Assembly (NCBI RefSeq): GCF_003255815.1
Contig: NC_037672.1
Span: 105,957,420-106,021,419, forward strand
Reading direction: 5' to 3'
Source of the DNA: Theropithecus gelada
Lineage: Eukaryota; Chordata; Mammalia; Primates; Cercopithecidae
DNA: 64,000 bases
The position numbers and the translations under genes are program-made. How positions within the stretch are numbered: the first letter of the stretch is position 1; each line of letters starts with the position of its first letter. This document shows positions 23,220-35,516 of the stretch, piece after piece. A model generated the notes under the pieces. That model saw only the letters and a program-made list of their open reading frames with translations, did not search any database and was not told the DNA's origin.

Positions 23220-23485
23220 GAAGGAAGGAAGGAAGGAAGGAAGGAAGGAAGGAAGGAAGGAAGGAAGGAAGGAAGGAGAAAGAAAAGAAAGAGAAAGAAA
23301 GAAAGAAAGAGAAGATTGTCTCTGTTTGCTCATGTCTGTATAGAAAATCTCAAAGAATTTAAAAAATAGTTCCTAGAACTGGTAAGTTTAGCAAAGGTTG
23401 CAGAATACAAGATCACTATAAAAAAATAATTTGTATTTCTATATACTGGCAAAGAGAAAGTGAACTCCCAAATTGAAAACATATA
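23026..23485 (+). mobile_element. Old L1M ORF2, left arm (host L1)
   Basis: ORF2 sequence reads TCAGAAATAAGGCAAGGCTG, then CCCAGTCCTATTCAATATTA, then a tetranucleotide expansion, then CAAAGGTTGCAGAATACAAG and GAACTCCCAAATTG. The reading resumes at 33246 (TACCGTTTAAAATAGCAGC), so the 9.75 kb between is one later insertion. The target duplication is AAAACATATA (23476-23485) and AAAATATATA (33236-33245). Confidence 0.8.
23119..23309. repeat. (AAAG)n(AAGG)n microsatellite
   Basis: About 100 bp of AAAG units is followed by about 58 bp of AAGG units and a broken GAAA tail. It sits where L1 ORF2 normally has an A-rich AAAAGAAA stretch, so it probably grew from that seed. It is a pure purine strand over about 180 bp. 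The KERK- and EGRK-rich frames it creates are artefacts. Confidence 0.96.
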
Positions 23486-26400
23486 AGCTGGAGTGACATC
23501 AGCAAGATGGTTGAGTAGAACCCCCTAGTGCTCATCAAAGACAGCCAGAACAATGAATAAACAACTATGTTTTAACAAAAATAACTGAGAGGGACCTCTG
23601 TAGTGCATCATGGGAGTAACGGAAACCTGTTGAGCACAGAAACTAAGGCGGACCACATGGAGAATGTAAGAAAATGCCTGGCTTCTACCACTTCATCTCC
23701 CAACTGGGATCAGCTGGGAACCAGGAGAAACTTCTCCCTATGGTGAGGCAGTAAGCAAAAGGATCCTAGCAATCCCCATCAGCACCCTGGACACCTATAA
23801 ATCTCACCACTGCAGTCCTCTGCAGTTCTCACAAGCACCAAGCCCAGCTGAGGGAGCTGCCTGGAGTCCACATAGCTGTGCTTTCCACAGGGAAGGAGCT
23901 GACACTGTGCCCTCTCCCCGGTGTCCCACACAGCTGCTGTGCTACACGATCTTCCAACTGGAACTATGGATGAAATGTGTCTTGCTTCAGGGGCAAGTAG
24001 CCATAGCTCCCCTTCATCCTTGAGGCTCAGCCACCACCGAACCACCCCAGACTGGTGCCCTGACATCCACAAGTTGATGCAAATATCTATTACACCCTTC
24101 CCTGTGGAGCCAAGCAGAGGTGGAAGTGCTTTACTTACCCCTCCCTGTGCCTCCCTGGGCAGAAGCTGAAGAAAATAGTACTTTAGCTACTCAGAGAAGT
24201 CATATCTCTCTGGTACCTAAGCTGAAGCAGTGCCCTGCATCCCTTGGAAACTGTTCCTTGACCATCCAGAATGGTCATGCTCCCCAATACCTAAGTTGAA
24301 GTGGCACCCTGCATTTCAGGGACATGATGTCTGGGCTTCCTGGAAGAGTCATGTGCCCCAGGCCTGAGCTGAAGCAGCACATCTTCCTCTGGGGAAGGAA
24401 AAAGAGAAAAAGAAGCTCATTTTATAATGACAAAGGGATCAATTCAGAAAGAGGATATAAGAATTGTAAATATATATGCACCAAATATAGAAATATCCAG
24501 ACATGTAAAGCAAATGTTATTCGATTTAAAGGAAGAGATAGACTCCAATACAATAATAGTTGAGGACGTCAATACCCCACTCTCAGCATTGGACAGATTA
24601 TCCAGACGGACAGAAAATAAGCAAAGAAACATTGGATTTAAACTGCGTTTTAAACCAAATGGACCTAACAGACATTTATAGAACATTTCATTCAACAGTT
24701 GCAGAATATACATTCTTTTCACCAGCACATGGAACATTCTCCAGGATAGAACACATATTAGGCCACAAAATAAGTCTCAAAAAGTTGAAATAATTGCAAT
24801 CATATCAAGTATCTTTTCTGACCACAATGGAATAAAGTAGAAATCAATAACAAAATGAACTTTGGAAACTGTACAAACACGTGGAAATTAAACAGCGTGC
24901 TCCTGAATGACCAACGGGGCAATGAGGAAATTAAGAAGAAACATTTAAAATTTATTGAAACAAATGAAAATACACACACAACACCAAAACAGATGGGTTA
25001 CAGCAAAAGCAGTATGAAGAGGTAAGTTTATAGAAATAAACTCTTACATCAAAAGAGTAGAAAGATTTCAAATAAACAACTTAATGATGCATTTGAGGAA
25101 CTACAAAAGCAAGAAAAAACCAAACCCAAAATTAGTAAAAGAAATAATAAAGATCAGAGCAGAAATAAATAAAACTGAGACTAAAAAAATGCAAAAAATC
25201 AACAAGTTTTTTAAAAATGTAAACAAATCCATACACTATTAGCTAAGCTAACCAATAAACAAGAGAAAAGACTCAATAAATAAAATAGAAATGAAGAAGG
25301 AGACATTACAACTGATACCACAGAAATACAAAGGATCACTAGAGATTATATGAGCGGCTATATGACAGTAAATTAGAAAATCTAGCAGAAATGAATAAAA
25401 TGGATAAATTTCTCTATACATATTATCTGAAAAAATTGAACCAAGAAGAAATAGAAAACATGAGCAGACAAATTATAAGCAACAAGATGAATCTATAATA
25501 AAGTCTCCCATCGAAGAAGAGCCCAGGACCTGATGGCTTCACTGTGAAATCCTATCCAACTTTTAAAGAAGAAATAATAGCGATTCTTCTAAAACTATTC
25601 CAGAAAATTAAAGAGGAGGGAGTTCTTCCAAACTCATTCTACCAGACTAGCATTACCCTGATACCAAAACCAGACAAAAACAAAATAACAACAAAAAACT
25701 ACAGGCCAATATCCCTGTTGAACATAAATGTAAAAATCCTCAACAAAATCCAAGAAAACCAAATCTAGCAGCACATTAAAAAGATTATTCACCGTAATCA
25801 AGTGGTATTTATCCCAGAGATTCAAGAATGGTTCAACATATGCAAATCAATAAACATGATACATCACATTAACAGAAGGAAGAACACAAACTATGTGTCT
25901 CAATAAATGCAGAAAAAACATTTGATAAAATTCAATGATTTTTCATGATAAAAATTATCAACAAGTTAGGTATAGAAGGAATGTATTTCAATGCAATAAA
26001 GTCTATATATGACAAACTTATAGTCAACATCATACTGAATGGGGGAAAAGTTGAAAGCTTTTCCTCCGAGACCTGAACAAGACAAGGAAGCCCACTTTCA
26101 CCATTTGTATTCAACAGAGTACTGGAAGCCACAGCCAGAGCAATTAAGCCAAAGAAAGAAACAAAAGGTATACAAATTGGAAAAAAAAAAAAAAGAAGTT
26201 ACATTATCCCTGTTCGCAGATGACATGATCTCATATATAGAAAACCCTAAGTTCCACCAAAGAAAATCGCTTAGGACCGATAAACAAATTCAGCAAAGTT
26301 GCAGGATACAAAATCAAGTAAAAAAATCAATAGAGTTTCTATACACCAACAATAAACTATCTGAAAAACAAACAAGACAACAGCCTCACTTACAATAGCT

Positions 26401-26870
26401 ATAAAAATAAATAAATAAAATACCCAGGAATATGTTTAACCAAAAAGGTGAAAGATCTCTACAGAGAAAACTATAAAACAATGCTGAAAAAAGTTGAAGA
26501 CACACAAAAAAAGAAAGCCATCCCATGTTCATAGATCAGAAGAATTCATATTGTGAAAATGACCATACCACCAAAGCAATCTACAAATTCAATGCAATCG
26601 TCTATGAAAATACCAATAACATTTTTCACAGAAACAGAAAAAGTATTCCTAAAATTCGTATGGAACCAGAAAAGACCCTGAATAACCAAAGCAATCTTGA
26701 GCAAAAACAACAATAGCAAAAACAAAAACAAGGCTGAAGGAATCACACTATCAAACTACAAAGCTATAGTAACCAAAACAATATGTTACTGGCATAAAAA
26801 CAGACATATAGGCCAATGGAACAAAATACAGACCCCAGAAATAAGTCCACTTATTTTCAGCCAACTGATG

Positions 26871-29800
26871 TTCTTTTTCTTTTTTGGTGGGAAGTTCATT
26901 GATTTCTTTACAATCAAAATTCATCTATGAATCTGATAAAGACCTTCAGACAATTAGAAATTTTGCAAAATAAGATTTGGGAAGCCCTCCTATAGACCAG
27001 TTTTGTCCTCAAGTCTGTCCCCGAGAAGCCATCAGAAGTCTCCATCACCCCTGGGCTCCAGATTGCTTTTGGCCCCACTCCCTGGAGATTTGGGGACAGA
27101 GATCTCCTGTTTCTATTCATTGTTCTCACCCCCACCCTTCTCAGCCATGGAGCTGGAGTTCCAGGCCCACGTGGTGAATGAGACCGTGAGTGTCAAGAGG
27201 GAGTATGTAGTTCATGATTTCCACCCTAGCAGCTGGTGCCCTGCTTCCAGGTGACAGTGAGTCAAGTCAGGAAGAGGCTGACAGGAGGGCTAATGGAGGT
27301 AGGAAGGTGAGGGATACAGAGCCAGAGGCATGAACCCATACCCCTGCTGCCCACTCCCCATCTCCCCCTGGAGAGTCCTAATTTTTCCCCTTCCAGTTGA
27401 GCCTGAAGAACACAGCACTGAAGTCCATCATAGCTCTATTGGCACCTAAGGGGCACTTATATTGGCTGTCACGTGCTGGGGGGCTGCTGCCCCTCCAGAC
27501 AATCAAGGGCATTGCTTCCAAGGTGACACTGCTGCTGGGCTACCTCTCTTACACTCCTCCCTGGTGCAGGCCCTGCCCAGCTCCTCCTGCAACCCGCTCC
27601 TCAGTAAGTTCTACTTCCTTACCTGGCCTACCTGTTTTCTCCCACCTGCTGTCATCCACACCAGGGTGTTTCTGCTCAACTCCCAGGACATCAGAGGCAC
27701 AGGACCCGGCCCCTAACCATCCCACCTGCCCTCCCACCTCCAGTTTACTACTTCAGCGTCCTGCTGCTGCTGCTCTTCCTCAGTGCCCCAGAGATTGTGC
27801 TGCTGGTTGGGCTGCTGGCCTGGGGCAACTCTGGGGCTACGAGCAACCCCAGCCTAGTCCTGAGAGAGGAAAAGCAAGATTATGAGAATCTAGGGTCTAA
27901 TCCTGAAAGTGAGTGAAGGTTGAGGCACCTTCCTGGGGGTGAGGGGTAAGGAATGAGGCCTAAGTGCAGGTCTAAACAGAAAAGAACTGGCAGGTTGCCT
28001 GCCTAGGGCTGGATAAGGGTGCAGGAGTTGTTAGGTGGTCATGGCTCCTTGCACCAACCCTGCTGGCTCTCCTGTCCCTGGGCTCCACCATATCCTTTCT
28101 TGTTAGAGGCAGGTCTGCATCAGGGAGCAAGATTGGCCTCCCTAAAGGCCCAGGTGACCTCAACTCTCCAAGATAACATATTGCCTTGCAGAGCCTCCCT
28201 AAGATGGTGTTTTTTCCACTGAAGATGACCCGCAATGGGCCAGACCCAAATGTTAATTAATTGAGACTTTCCAGAAGGGAGAGATACAGGCTGATGACCC
28301 CTGGGTTTCATCCTTCTGCTCATGTTGGGTCGGCTCAGGGGAGGGCCTGAAAAACAACTCCTTTCTCTGCATGGAAGCACCCAGAAGAATAAAGGGGTCA
28401 AAGAGAAGCTGGACTGAGACTGTTGACTGTGACTTCTTCCTCATGTATGTGGCATGGGTGCAGTGCAGCCAATTCAACTTCACAGGAATCTGAATGTGGA
28501 CAGCGTGCAAGTCCAACTCAGACCCTAGAGAGGCTGCACCCCATGGCAAGCAGCCCAGGTAGTGACAGCGTTGGGCCTGGGCTGCAGACTTTAGGATGCA
28601 GTTTTGGTTTCCCATGACTGGGGGTAGAGCCAAGACAGGGTCTCTGGAGAGCTGGGGAGGAAAGTTAGATCTCTTCTCTATCCTCGGAAGACCCTGAACC
28701 ACCCCGAGCTCTCCCTCCATTAGCATATAAGCAAAGAGCTTGAAATAAACCCATTCCCAAGTGCAAGTACACCTCAAGGGTCTGTATTCATTGAACTCAG
28801 CTATTTTTTCTGATCTTAAGTAGGTGGGACCTTGCTTTTCACCTTACTTTGCTCCTGAATTTCTCTCCACTGTCCACCAGTCTCCCAGTCCATAGGTATG
28901 CAGCCTTCTGTAACCGCTGCTGTTTGGTCCTGGGCCAGGAGGCACTAATGCTGGGAAGTGGGAGACTGAGGCCTGGGAAGCAGGCCACAGAGGGTGGGTC
29001 AGGGCTCCTTTTCTGAATGCCTCCTGCAGTGTACTGGAACCCAGAGGGAATGGCGAGCAGGCAGGCAGTCCTGCTCCCAGTCACCTAGGGGACTCCTGGG
29101 AAATGGAGCAGCCCCAGATCTCAGGTCTGTGGGCAATGGGGAATGTGTTTTCTGCACAAAATCCAGGAGAACCTGATTGCTTTTCCCCAGGTCTTCTGAC
29201 TACTCCTCTGAGACCTACCCACATTTTGGGCTGAAAAGGAAGTTCTAGTACCCACTTTTGACTGAGGACAGAGGTAGTGCTGTTCTGCCCTACTGCTTTT
29301 GGTACATATGAGGCAGCTGTGGGCACAGGCCTCTGTCTTCTTTCTCTCCTCTCCTATTTCGAAAGCTATCAGCATCACAAAACCCAAGACGAGAAGGAAT
29401 CCAGCTTTCTGGGAGAATGCTGGTTTTGTTGGAAACGTGGGCTACAGGGAAAAAGCAGAAACCAGGACTAGAGGGCTCAGGGAGGAGGCTCCTGGATGGG
29501 GCAGTGAAGACAAGCCTCTTTCTCATAGGACTTCAAACTCACCCAGCCCAGAGGCAAGTTAACACGGGTTTATCTGTCCAATGACCTGGCTAGTCTGGCA
29601 GAACCAGGCAGGGCTAGCAGAAGACTCAGGCAGAGGTGTTGAAAAGGCAATTGGTCATGTCATCCATCTGCTCCATGCGTACAGGTACTTCTCCAGGTTC
29701 TTGGTGAAGGGCATGCTGCTGAACTTGTGCAGAGAGGCCCTACAGGTTTCCTTGACAATGTTTTTTGGGGTTTAGCAAATCCTGTCCTTCTCTGTGTTTG

Positions 29801-31776
29801 AAATAGCCCAGGCCTTTTGGATCTTGCACAGTTCTTCAAGGCCATCATTGAAGCCCTTGAAACACTCTTTGATCATCTGCTGCTCCTTATTCTAGAGTTT
29901 GACTCCTGGTTGGAACATAAGTATATTGTTCTCTGTGAAATATTCAGTCACCTTTAGCCAACTGCACTGGTAAGTCGATCTACTGCTCAATGTGCTCCCA
30001 GTGGGGGTACTCAGCAATCTTCTGAGTCACAGCCACCATCTGGATCGCTCAGACTTCAGGGACTTGAGGATGTAGTTGTAGTTGTTATGCAGGAAGATGG
30101 TGCTTGGAGCTGGGTCCTCATACACCTTGGACTTGCTCAGCAAGTTCAACTGCAGGCTGCCCAGAATTTCACAGATACAGATGCTTAGCAGTCACTTGCT
30201 GAACTTTGAACCATGGCTGTGGCTGAAGAACTGGCCTCTTGGGAAGCCAGCATATCACCCACCATCTCCTGGAAGTCCAGAAGCTGCTGCAGGAAGAGGA
30301 TGATGTTGCTTGTGAGCATGGTGCCATCCTTGGGCACGTTGCATTCATTGTCAAGGTCATTTTTGATGTTGTCCACAACGTCCTCCAGTGCTTTGGCTCA
30401 AATGGCCTCTAGGGAGATGATGAGGCCAGGTGATTTGTTCTTGCTGATGGCAGCCATGCCCTAGAGCACCTGGTCAAACTCAGGTTTGCTGTGCTTAGGT
30501 GATGCGGGATGGAGGAGACAGTAAGCACCATGGAGAAGTCGTGTCGAATGATGGTCTCCGAGCGGGAGAGAACATTCTCCCCTTCAAGTATCAGCCCATC
30601 CAGCACACCCTGTATCAGAGTCACAGGTCTTCTTCCTATGGTGCTCAGTGATTATGTCAGCCAGCAACTGGTACTCACTCTAGGCCAGCTCGACAAAGGT
30701 ACTGACACAGTGGATGTAGGTATCAGTCTCCATATCCACCATCTTTCCTGACCAGCAGCCTATGCTTGTCATTCAAGGCCTTGGACAGGTACTTAACTTT
30801 AAAATTATGCCGGTGACCTTCCAAAGGAAGGAAGTTGGAGCATCCCTTTTCCCCAACTAGACCATGCTGGGAATACTGTTTTCAGAAGGTATTGAGCCTT
30901 ATGAATTGTCCCTGGCCACTTGACTGGCTTTTTTGGCAGGTGTGTTTTTCCTCTTGTTGGGGATAGAAGGAGAGTAGGGAATTCCAGAAAAAGAACTCTT
31001 CTTCCAGAAATACTTCTCCAGGCCTTGATGAAGTGATCCAGCTGGATGGAGCAAATTTAGTAGTAGACATTCATAAAATCTTGGTTGCAGCTGTCTTCCA
31101 CCAGCCAGCAGGAGATGTGGATTACATCCTGGAGCATACTCTTGGGCAGGTGCTCCAGGGACATAACCTCCTGTCCCTCCAAATCATCATCACCACTGAT
31201 CAGATCCAGGATGAGCACAGGGAAGACAATCTTATTGTGCCTGGTCATCAGGCTGCAGAGCTCGGACTCTAGTGACTCCTTCCCCTGCTCAAGCAGCAGC
31301 TTCACTTTGTTGAGTTCTGGGCTGTTTGGGCTATTGTCCTAGAAATACTCCACAGCCTTCTGAATCTTAGCCATGCTTCCCAGACACTCTTCTGGCCTAC
31401 CTGTGGGGCCCTCTCTGAAGATCTGTTAAGTGTCACTGGTAACATGGTAGGAGCTGATGATGTGGTCCAGGATGGATAGCATCTTCTCGAAATTGTCTTG
31501 CAGACGCTGCACATTATCTGTCTGCTTGTGCACTGGAATGATGGAATTCTCCAGCTTTATATGGTGACTGTCATATGATGACAGGATAGACATCATGTTC
31601 TTGGTGAGCTGGTCACTCTTCTCCAGGCTGTCTTGAATATAGGACAGCAACTCCTCCTCCTGTTTCAGCTTCTCTTCAATCTTCAGCAGTCAGGTGAATG
31701 TCTCCAGTGGAAGGATCATAGCTGCAAACTCTATGGCTCTCACTTCCCAGTTTCTTTCCTCAGCACTCCCCACCCT
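26871..31776 (-). pseudogene. EXOC7: EXOC7 processed pseudogene with long 3' UTR
   Basis: This is a retrocopy of the mRNA for exocyst subunit Exo70, which binds PI(4,5)P2 and tethers secretory vesicles. On the - strand there is about 57 nt of 5' leader, an ATG at 31719-31717 and a coding-like span to a TGA at 29628-29626 (about 2.1 kb, near the parent's length) with no introns. Readable stretches are SLEKSDQLTKNM (near 31620), KLENSIIPVHKQT (31535), LILDLISGDDDLE (31200), DFMNVYY (31065), LFLQQLLDFQE (30290) and LEELCKIQKA (29830), ending NTSA. Codon 10 (CGA in the parent) is TGA, and many indels follow. A 2.7-kb 3' UTR leads to the tail, seen on + as a T-rich run at 26871-26886. The target duplication is GCCAACTGATGT/GCAACTAACTGT (26860-26872 and 31777-31788). 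It cannot encode Exo70. Confidence 0.95.
27145..28765 (+). pseudogene. ZACN: ZACN 3' exons and introns, antisense in EXOC7 retrocopy
   Basis: On the strand opposite to EXOC7 lie the last exons of ZACN, a zinc/proton-activated Cys-loop channel, with introns still in place. Exon A 27145-27256 (MELEFQAHVVNE, VSVKREYVV, then QLVPCFQVT after a frame shift) has acceptor CTCAG and donor GTGAGT. Exon B 27397-27603 (LSLKNTALKSIIALL, GGLLPL, KVTLLLGYL, then SLVQALPSSSCNPLL in another frame) ends at donor GTAAGT. Exon C 27744-27908 (YYFSVLLLLLFLSAPE, the TM3-TM4 loop start) ends at donor GTGAGT. The last exon, up to about 28564, has a decayed final TM and CKSN..PREAAPHGKQPR tail, and GIW has become GI-stop (TGA 28491). 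An AATAAA at about 28743 is the old ZACN polyA signal. It was copied as part of the EXOC7 3' UTR, so it has no promoter or upstream exons of its own. Confidence 0.93.
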
Positions 31777-33245
31777 GCAACTAACTGTAAATAAAGGCAC
31801 TAAGAGCATTCATTGGTGGAAGGAACAGTTTCTTCGATAAATGGTGCTGGGAAAACTGGATAGCCATATGCAGAAAAATGAAAGTAGAACCCTATCTCTT
31901 ACCATATAAAACCATCAACTCAAAATGGATTAAAGATTTACACATAAGACTCAAAACTATAAAACTAGTAGGAGAAAATATAGGGTAAACACTTAAGGAC
32001 ATTGGTCTGCACAAAGACTTTATGGAGAAGACCTTAAAAGTACACGGAACAAAAGCAAAAATAGGTAAGTGGGATTATTTCAAACTAAAAAGCTTCTGTG
32101 CAGCAAAGAAAGCAGTTGACAGAGTGATGAGACAACCTGCAGAATGGGAGAAGATATTTGCAAACTATCCATCTGACAAGGGATTAAATCCACCACACAC
32201 AGAATATATAAGGAACTCAAGAAAGTCAACAGCAAAATAATAATCATAATTCATTAAAAAATGGGCAAATGAGCTGAATAGACATCTCTTGTAAGAAGAG
32301 ATACAAATGGCCAACAGGTACATTAAAAATGCTCAAATCATTAATCATCAGGGAAATGCAAATCAAAGCCACAAAGAGATACTATCTTACCACAGTTAGA
32401 ATGGCTTTTATTAAAAAGATAAAAAGTAACAAATGCTGGGGTGGATGTGGAGAAAAGGTAACTCTTATGCACTATTGGTGGGAATGTAAACTAGTACAAC
32501 CATTATGGAAAACAATATGGAGGTTCCTTAAAAAACTAAAAGTAGAGCTAACATATGATCCAGCAATCCCACCACTGGGTATATATCCAAAGAAATATGG
32601 AGTATGTTAAAGAGATGTCTACTTTTTCATGTTTACTGCCCCATTATTAACAATAGCTAAGATATGGACTCAACCTAAGTGTCCATCATCAGATGAATGA
32701 ATAAAAAAATGTGGTACATATAGACAATTGAATACTATTTAGCCATAAAAAGAACGAAGTTCTGTCATTTGTGGCAACATGGATGAGCTTGGAGGACATT
32801 ATATTAAGTGAAATACACCACACACAGAAAGATAATATATTGTATACTCTCACTTATATGTGGAAGCTAACAAAGTTATCTTGTAGAAGTAGAGAACAGT
32901 TACTAGAGATCAGGAATGGTAGAGGAAGGAGAGGATTGGTTAATGGTAAAGGAAGGAGGGGATTACAAAAGTAATGCTAGTTAGAAGGATAAGGTCTAGT
33001 GTTCTGTGGCGTGATAGGGTGGCTATAATTAACAACAATCTGTTGCATATGTTCAAATGGTTAAAGGAACAGATTTTGAATGTCCCCAATACAAGTAATG
33101 ATAAATGTTTGAGGTGATTGATATTCTAATTGTACTGATTTAAGCATTACATATTTTATACACGTATTGGAATATCACACGTTCCCCATGATATGTACAA
33201 TTATTATGTGTCAATTAAAAATAATAATAAAAGCAAAAATATATA

Positions 33246-35136
33246 TACCGTTTAAAATAGCAGCAAAAGTTGTTAGATATGAGTCTATTAAAATATGTAT
33301 AAGATCCGTATGTTGAAATTACAAAACTATAATGAAAGAAATCAATGAAGACCTACATAAATGGAGTGCTATGTCATACTCAAAGATTGTTAAGATGCCA
33401 ATTTCCCCCAATTTGGCCTACAGATTTAAAATAAAAATTCCAGCAGTTTTTTGTGGGTATCAAAAGTGTGATTTTTAATATAGCCCCCCCCCACCCACAG
33501 AAAAGCAAAGAACTAGGATTCTAGTTCTGAAAAACAATTCTGAAAAAAATAACAAAGTTGGAGGACTCCTATTACTGAATTCCAAGACTTACTGTAATGC
33601 CTCAGTAATCAAGACAATGTGGAAATAGGAAAAGGATAGACACATACATCAGTGAAAAGTGTTGAGAGCCCAGAAATAGTTGATCCACATAAATATAGTT
33701 AACCTATTTTTAACAAAGGTGCAAAGACAATTCAATAGAGAAATGATAGTCTTTTCAACAAATAGTACTGGAACAATCAGGGATTCATGCACAGCACAAT
33801 GAATCTCAATGTATACCTCACACATTATACAAAAATTAACTCAAAATTTATCAGACCTAAAGGTTAAATGTAAAACCATAAAACTTCTGAAAAAGATTAA
33901 AACATGGGAGAAAATTTGTGTAATCTTGGGTTAAGCAAAGAGTTTTTAGCTATAACACCAAAAGCATAATTGGCAAGAAAAAATAGGTAAATTGGACTTA
34001 ATCAAAATTTAAAACTCTTACTCCATGAAAGACACTACTATGGGAATGAAAAGACAAGCCACACACTGGGAGAAAATAGTTTCAAGTAATATTTCTGACA
34101 AGAACTTTATCTAGAAGGTATAAAGAACTCAAAAACTCAATGATAAGAAAACAAATAACCCAATTAAAAACGGGCAAAAGATCTGAAAAGACACTACACT
34201 TAAAAAGATATACAGATGGCAAATAAGCATATGAAAAGGTGCTGAATATCATTTGTCACTAGGGAAATGTAATCAAAACAATTATGAGATACCACTACAC
34301 ATCTATTAGAATGGCTAAAATTAAAAAAAAATGCAACATCAAATGCTGGTGAAGAATGCAGAGCTCTCATTCTTTGCTAGTGGGAATGCAAAATGGCATA
34401 CCACTTAGGAAGACAGTTTGGAAGAAATTTCTTATAGAGTTAGACATAGGATTACCATATGACCCAGCAATCATTATCTTAGGCATTACCTAACTCTTTT
34501 AAAATCTTACGTTCACACAAAACCTGCATGCAAATGTTTATAGCAGTTTTATTCATAATTACTCAAAACTGGAATTAACCAAGATTTCCTTCAGTAGGTG
34601 AATGGATAAACAAACTGTGGTATATCCATACAATAAAATACTATTCAGCAATGAGTAGTATTTATTAGCCATCATTTCACTAACCTACATGGATGAGTCA
34701 CAAATGCATTTTACAAGTGAAAGAAGCCAGAGCAAGAAGGCTACATGGACAATACAATTCAAACTATATGGTATTCTGGAAAACATCAAAGTGATAGGGA
34801 TGGAAAACATGTCAGTGGTGCCAAGAATTTAGGGGGAAAGAGGTATTTGACTAGGGGAAGCATTGGGCCTCTTTAAAATGTGATGGAACTAATCTGCGGT
34901 ACTGTGGTGGCAGATACATGATTCTATGTATTTGTCAAAACACAGAGAACTTTGCAGCACAAAGAATGAACCTTAATGTATGCAAATAAAAAATTGACCA
35001 AGAGGTCAACAGATCTCAGGATAAACTGTAGACTCTGACAAAAGAACATAATTGTATTACAAATATATGACATAACCTCACTGAAGGGTTTGGGGAGAAT
35101 AAGATGCTCACCTAAGTGACTTTGGAAAATGGTGGG
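33246..35136 (+). mobile_element. Old L1M, right arm (host L1)
   Basis: Continuation of the L1 whose left arm ends at 23485. It holds the ORF2 C-terminal region (for example CCATATGACCCAGCAATCAT near 34456, and ATGGATAAACAAACTGTGG near 34600) and a 3' UTR to about 35130. A homopolymer run of C (33485-33493) lies inside. It is decayed, with no frame longer than about 60 codons. Confidence 0.82.
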
Positions 35137-35511
35137 TGTACTAGTCTGTTTTCACACTGCAAAAAGAACTACCTGAGACTGGGTAATTTATGAAGTAATG
35201 AGGTTTAATTGACTCACAGTTCTGCAGGCTTAACAGGAAGCATGGCTAGGAGGCCTCAGGAAACTTACAAACATGGCAGAAGGTGAAGGGAAAGCAAGCG
35301 TGTCCTACCATGGTGGAGCAGGAGAGAGAGAGCAAGCGGGGAAATGCCACACACCTTTCAAACAACCAGATCTCTTGAGAACCCACTATCAGGAGAACAA
35401 GGGGGAAGTTCACCCCCATGATTCAATCACCTCCCACCAGGTCCCTCCCCCAACATGTGGAGATTACAATTAGACATGAGATTTGTTGGGACACAGAGAC
35501 AAACCGTATCA
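35137..35511 (-). mobile_element. THE1/MST-type solo LTR
   Basis: Antisense MaLR LTR from TGTACTAGTCTGTTTTCACA to ACAAACCGTATCA (375 bp), with AACAACCAGATCTCTTGAGA and a CACCAGGTCCCTCCCCCAAC line. The 5-bp target duplication is perfect: GTGGG at 35132-35136 and 35512-35516. Confidence 0.93.
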
Positions 35512-35516
35512 GTGGG

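Larger units (their letters stand above)
23486..33235 (+). mobile_element. L1 (L1PB/L1MA-like), split by EXOC7 retrocopy
   Basis: The 5' UTR starts near 23487 with a GCAAGATGG box (the L1 YY1-type position) and runs to about 24400. It then jumps directly into the ORF2 endonuclease domain (24425-24800; INIYAPN-like and DLTDIYRTFHS motifs are readable), so ORF1 and the start of ORF2 are missing. RT follows (25500-26300): a GFTVKSYPTFKEEI-type line, LIPKPDKN and the FADDMI catalytic box near 26215. ORF2 is cut at 26870 after TTTTCAGCCAACTGAT and resumes at about 31789 with AAATAAAGGCACTAAGAGC. It then runs through the C-terminal part (31800-32620) and 3' UTR to an A-rich end at 33235. Every domain has stops. 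Confidence 0.88.

Noticed and set aside
23009..23362. 117-codon lysine/glutamate/arginine-rich frame and its opposite-strand serine/phenylalanine/leucine frame
   Set aside because: Both are translations of the AAAG/AAGG microsatellite.
24427..26398. L1 ORF2 frames as host genes
   Set aside because: The endonuclease and RT motifs belong to the decayed L1, with stops between every piece.
27397..27885. 162-codon + strand frame as a novel membrane protein
   Set aside because: It runs through ZACN exon B, a retained intron and exon C in mixed phases. It is a by-product of the antisense ZACN segment in the EXOC7 retrocopy.
27145..28564. Functional spliced ZACN paralogue
   Set aside because: Only the last exons are present, frames are shifted and a TGA replaces the tryptophan codon in the last membrane segment. 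The block is part of a retroposed EXOC7 RNA.
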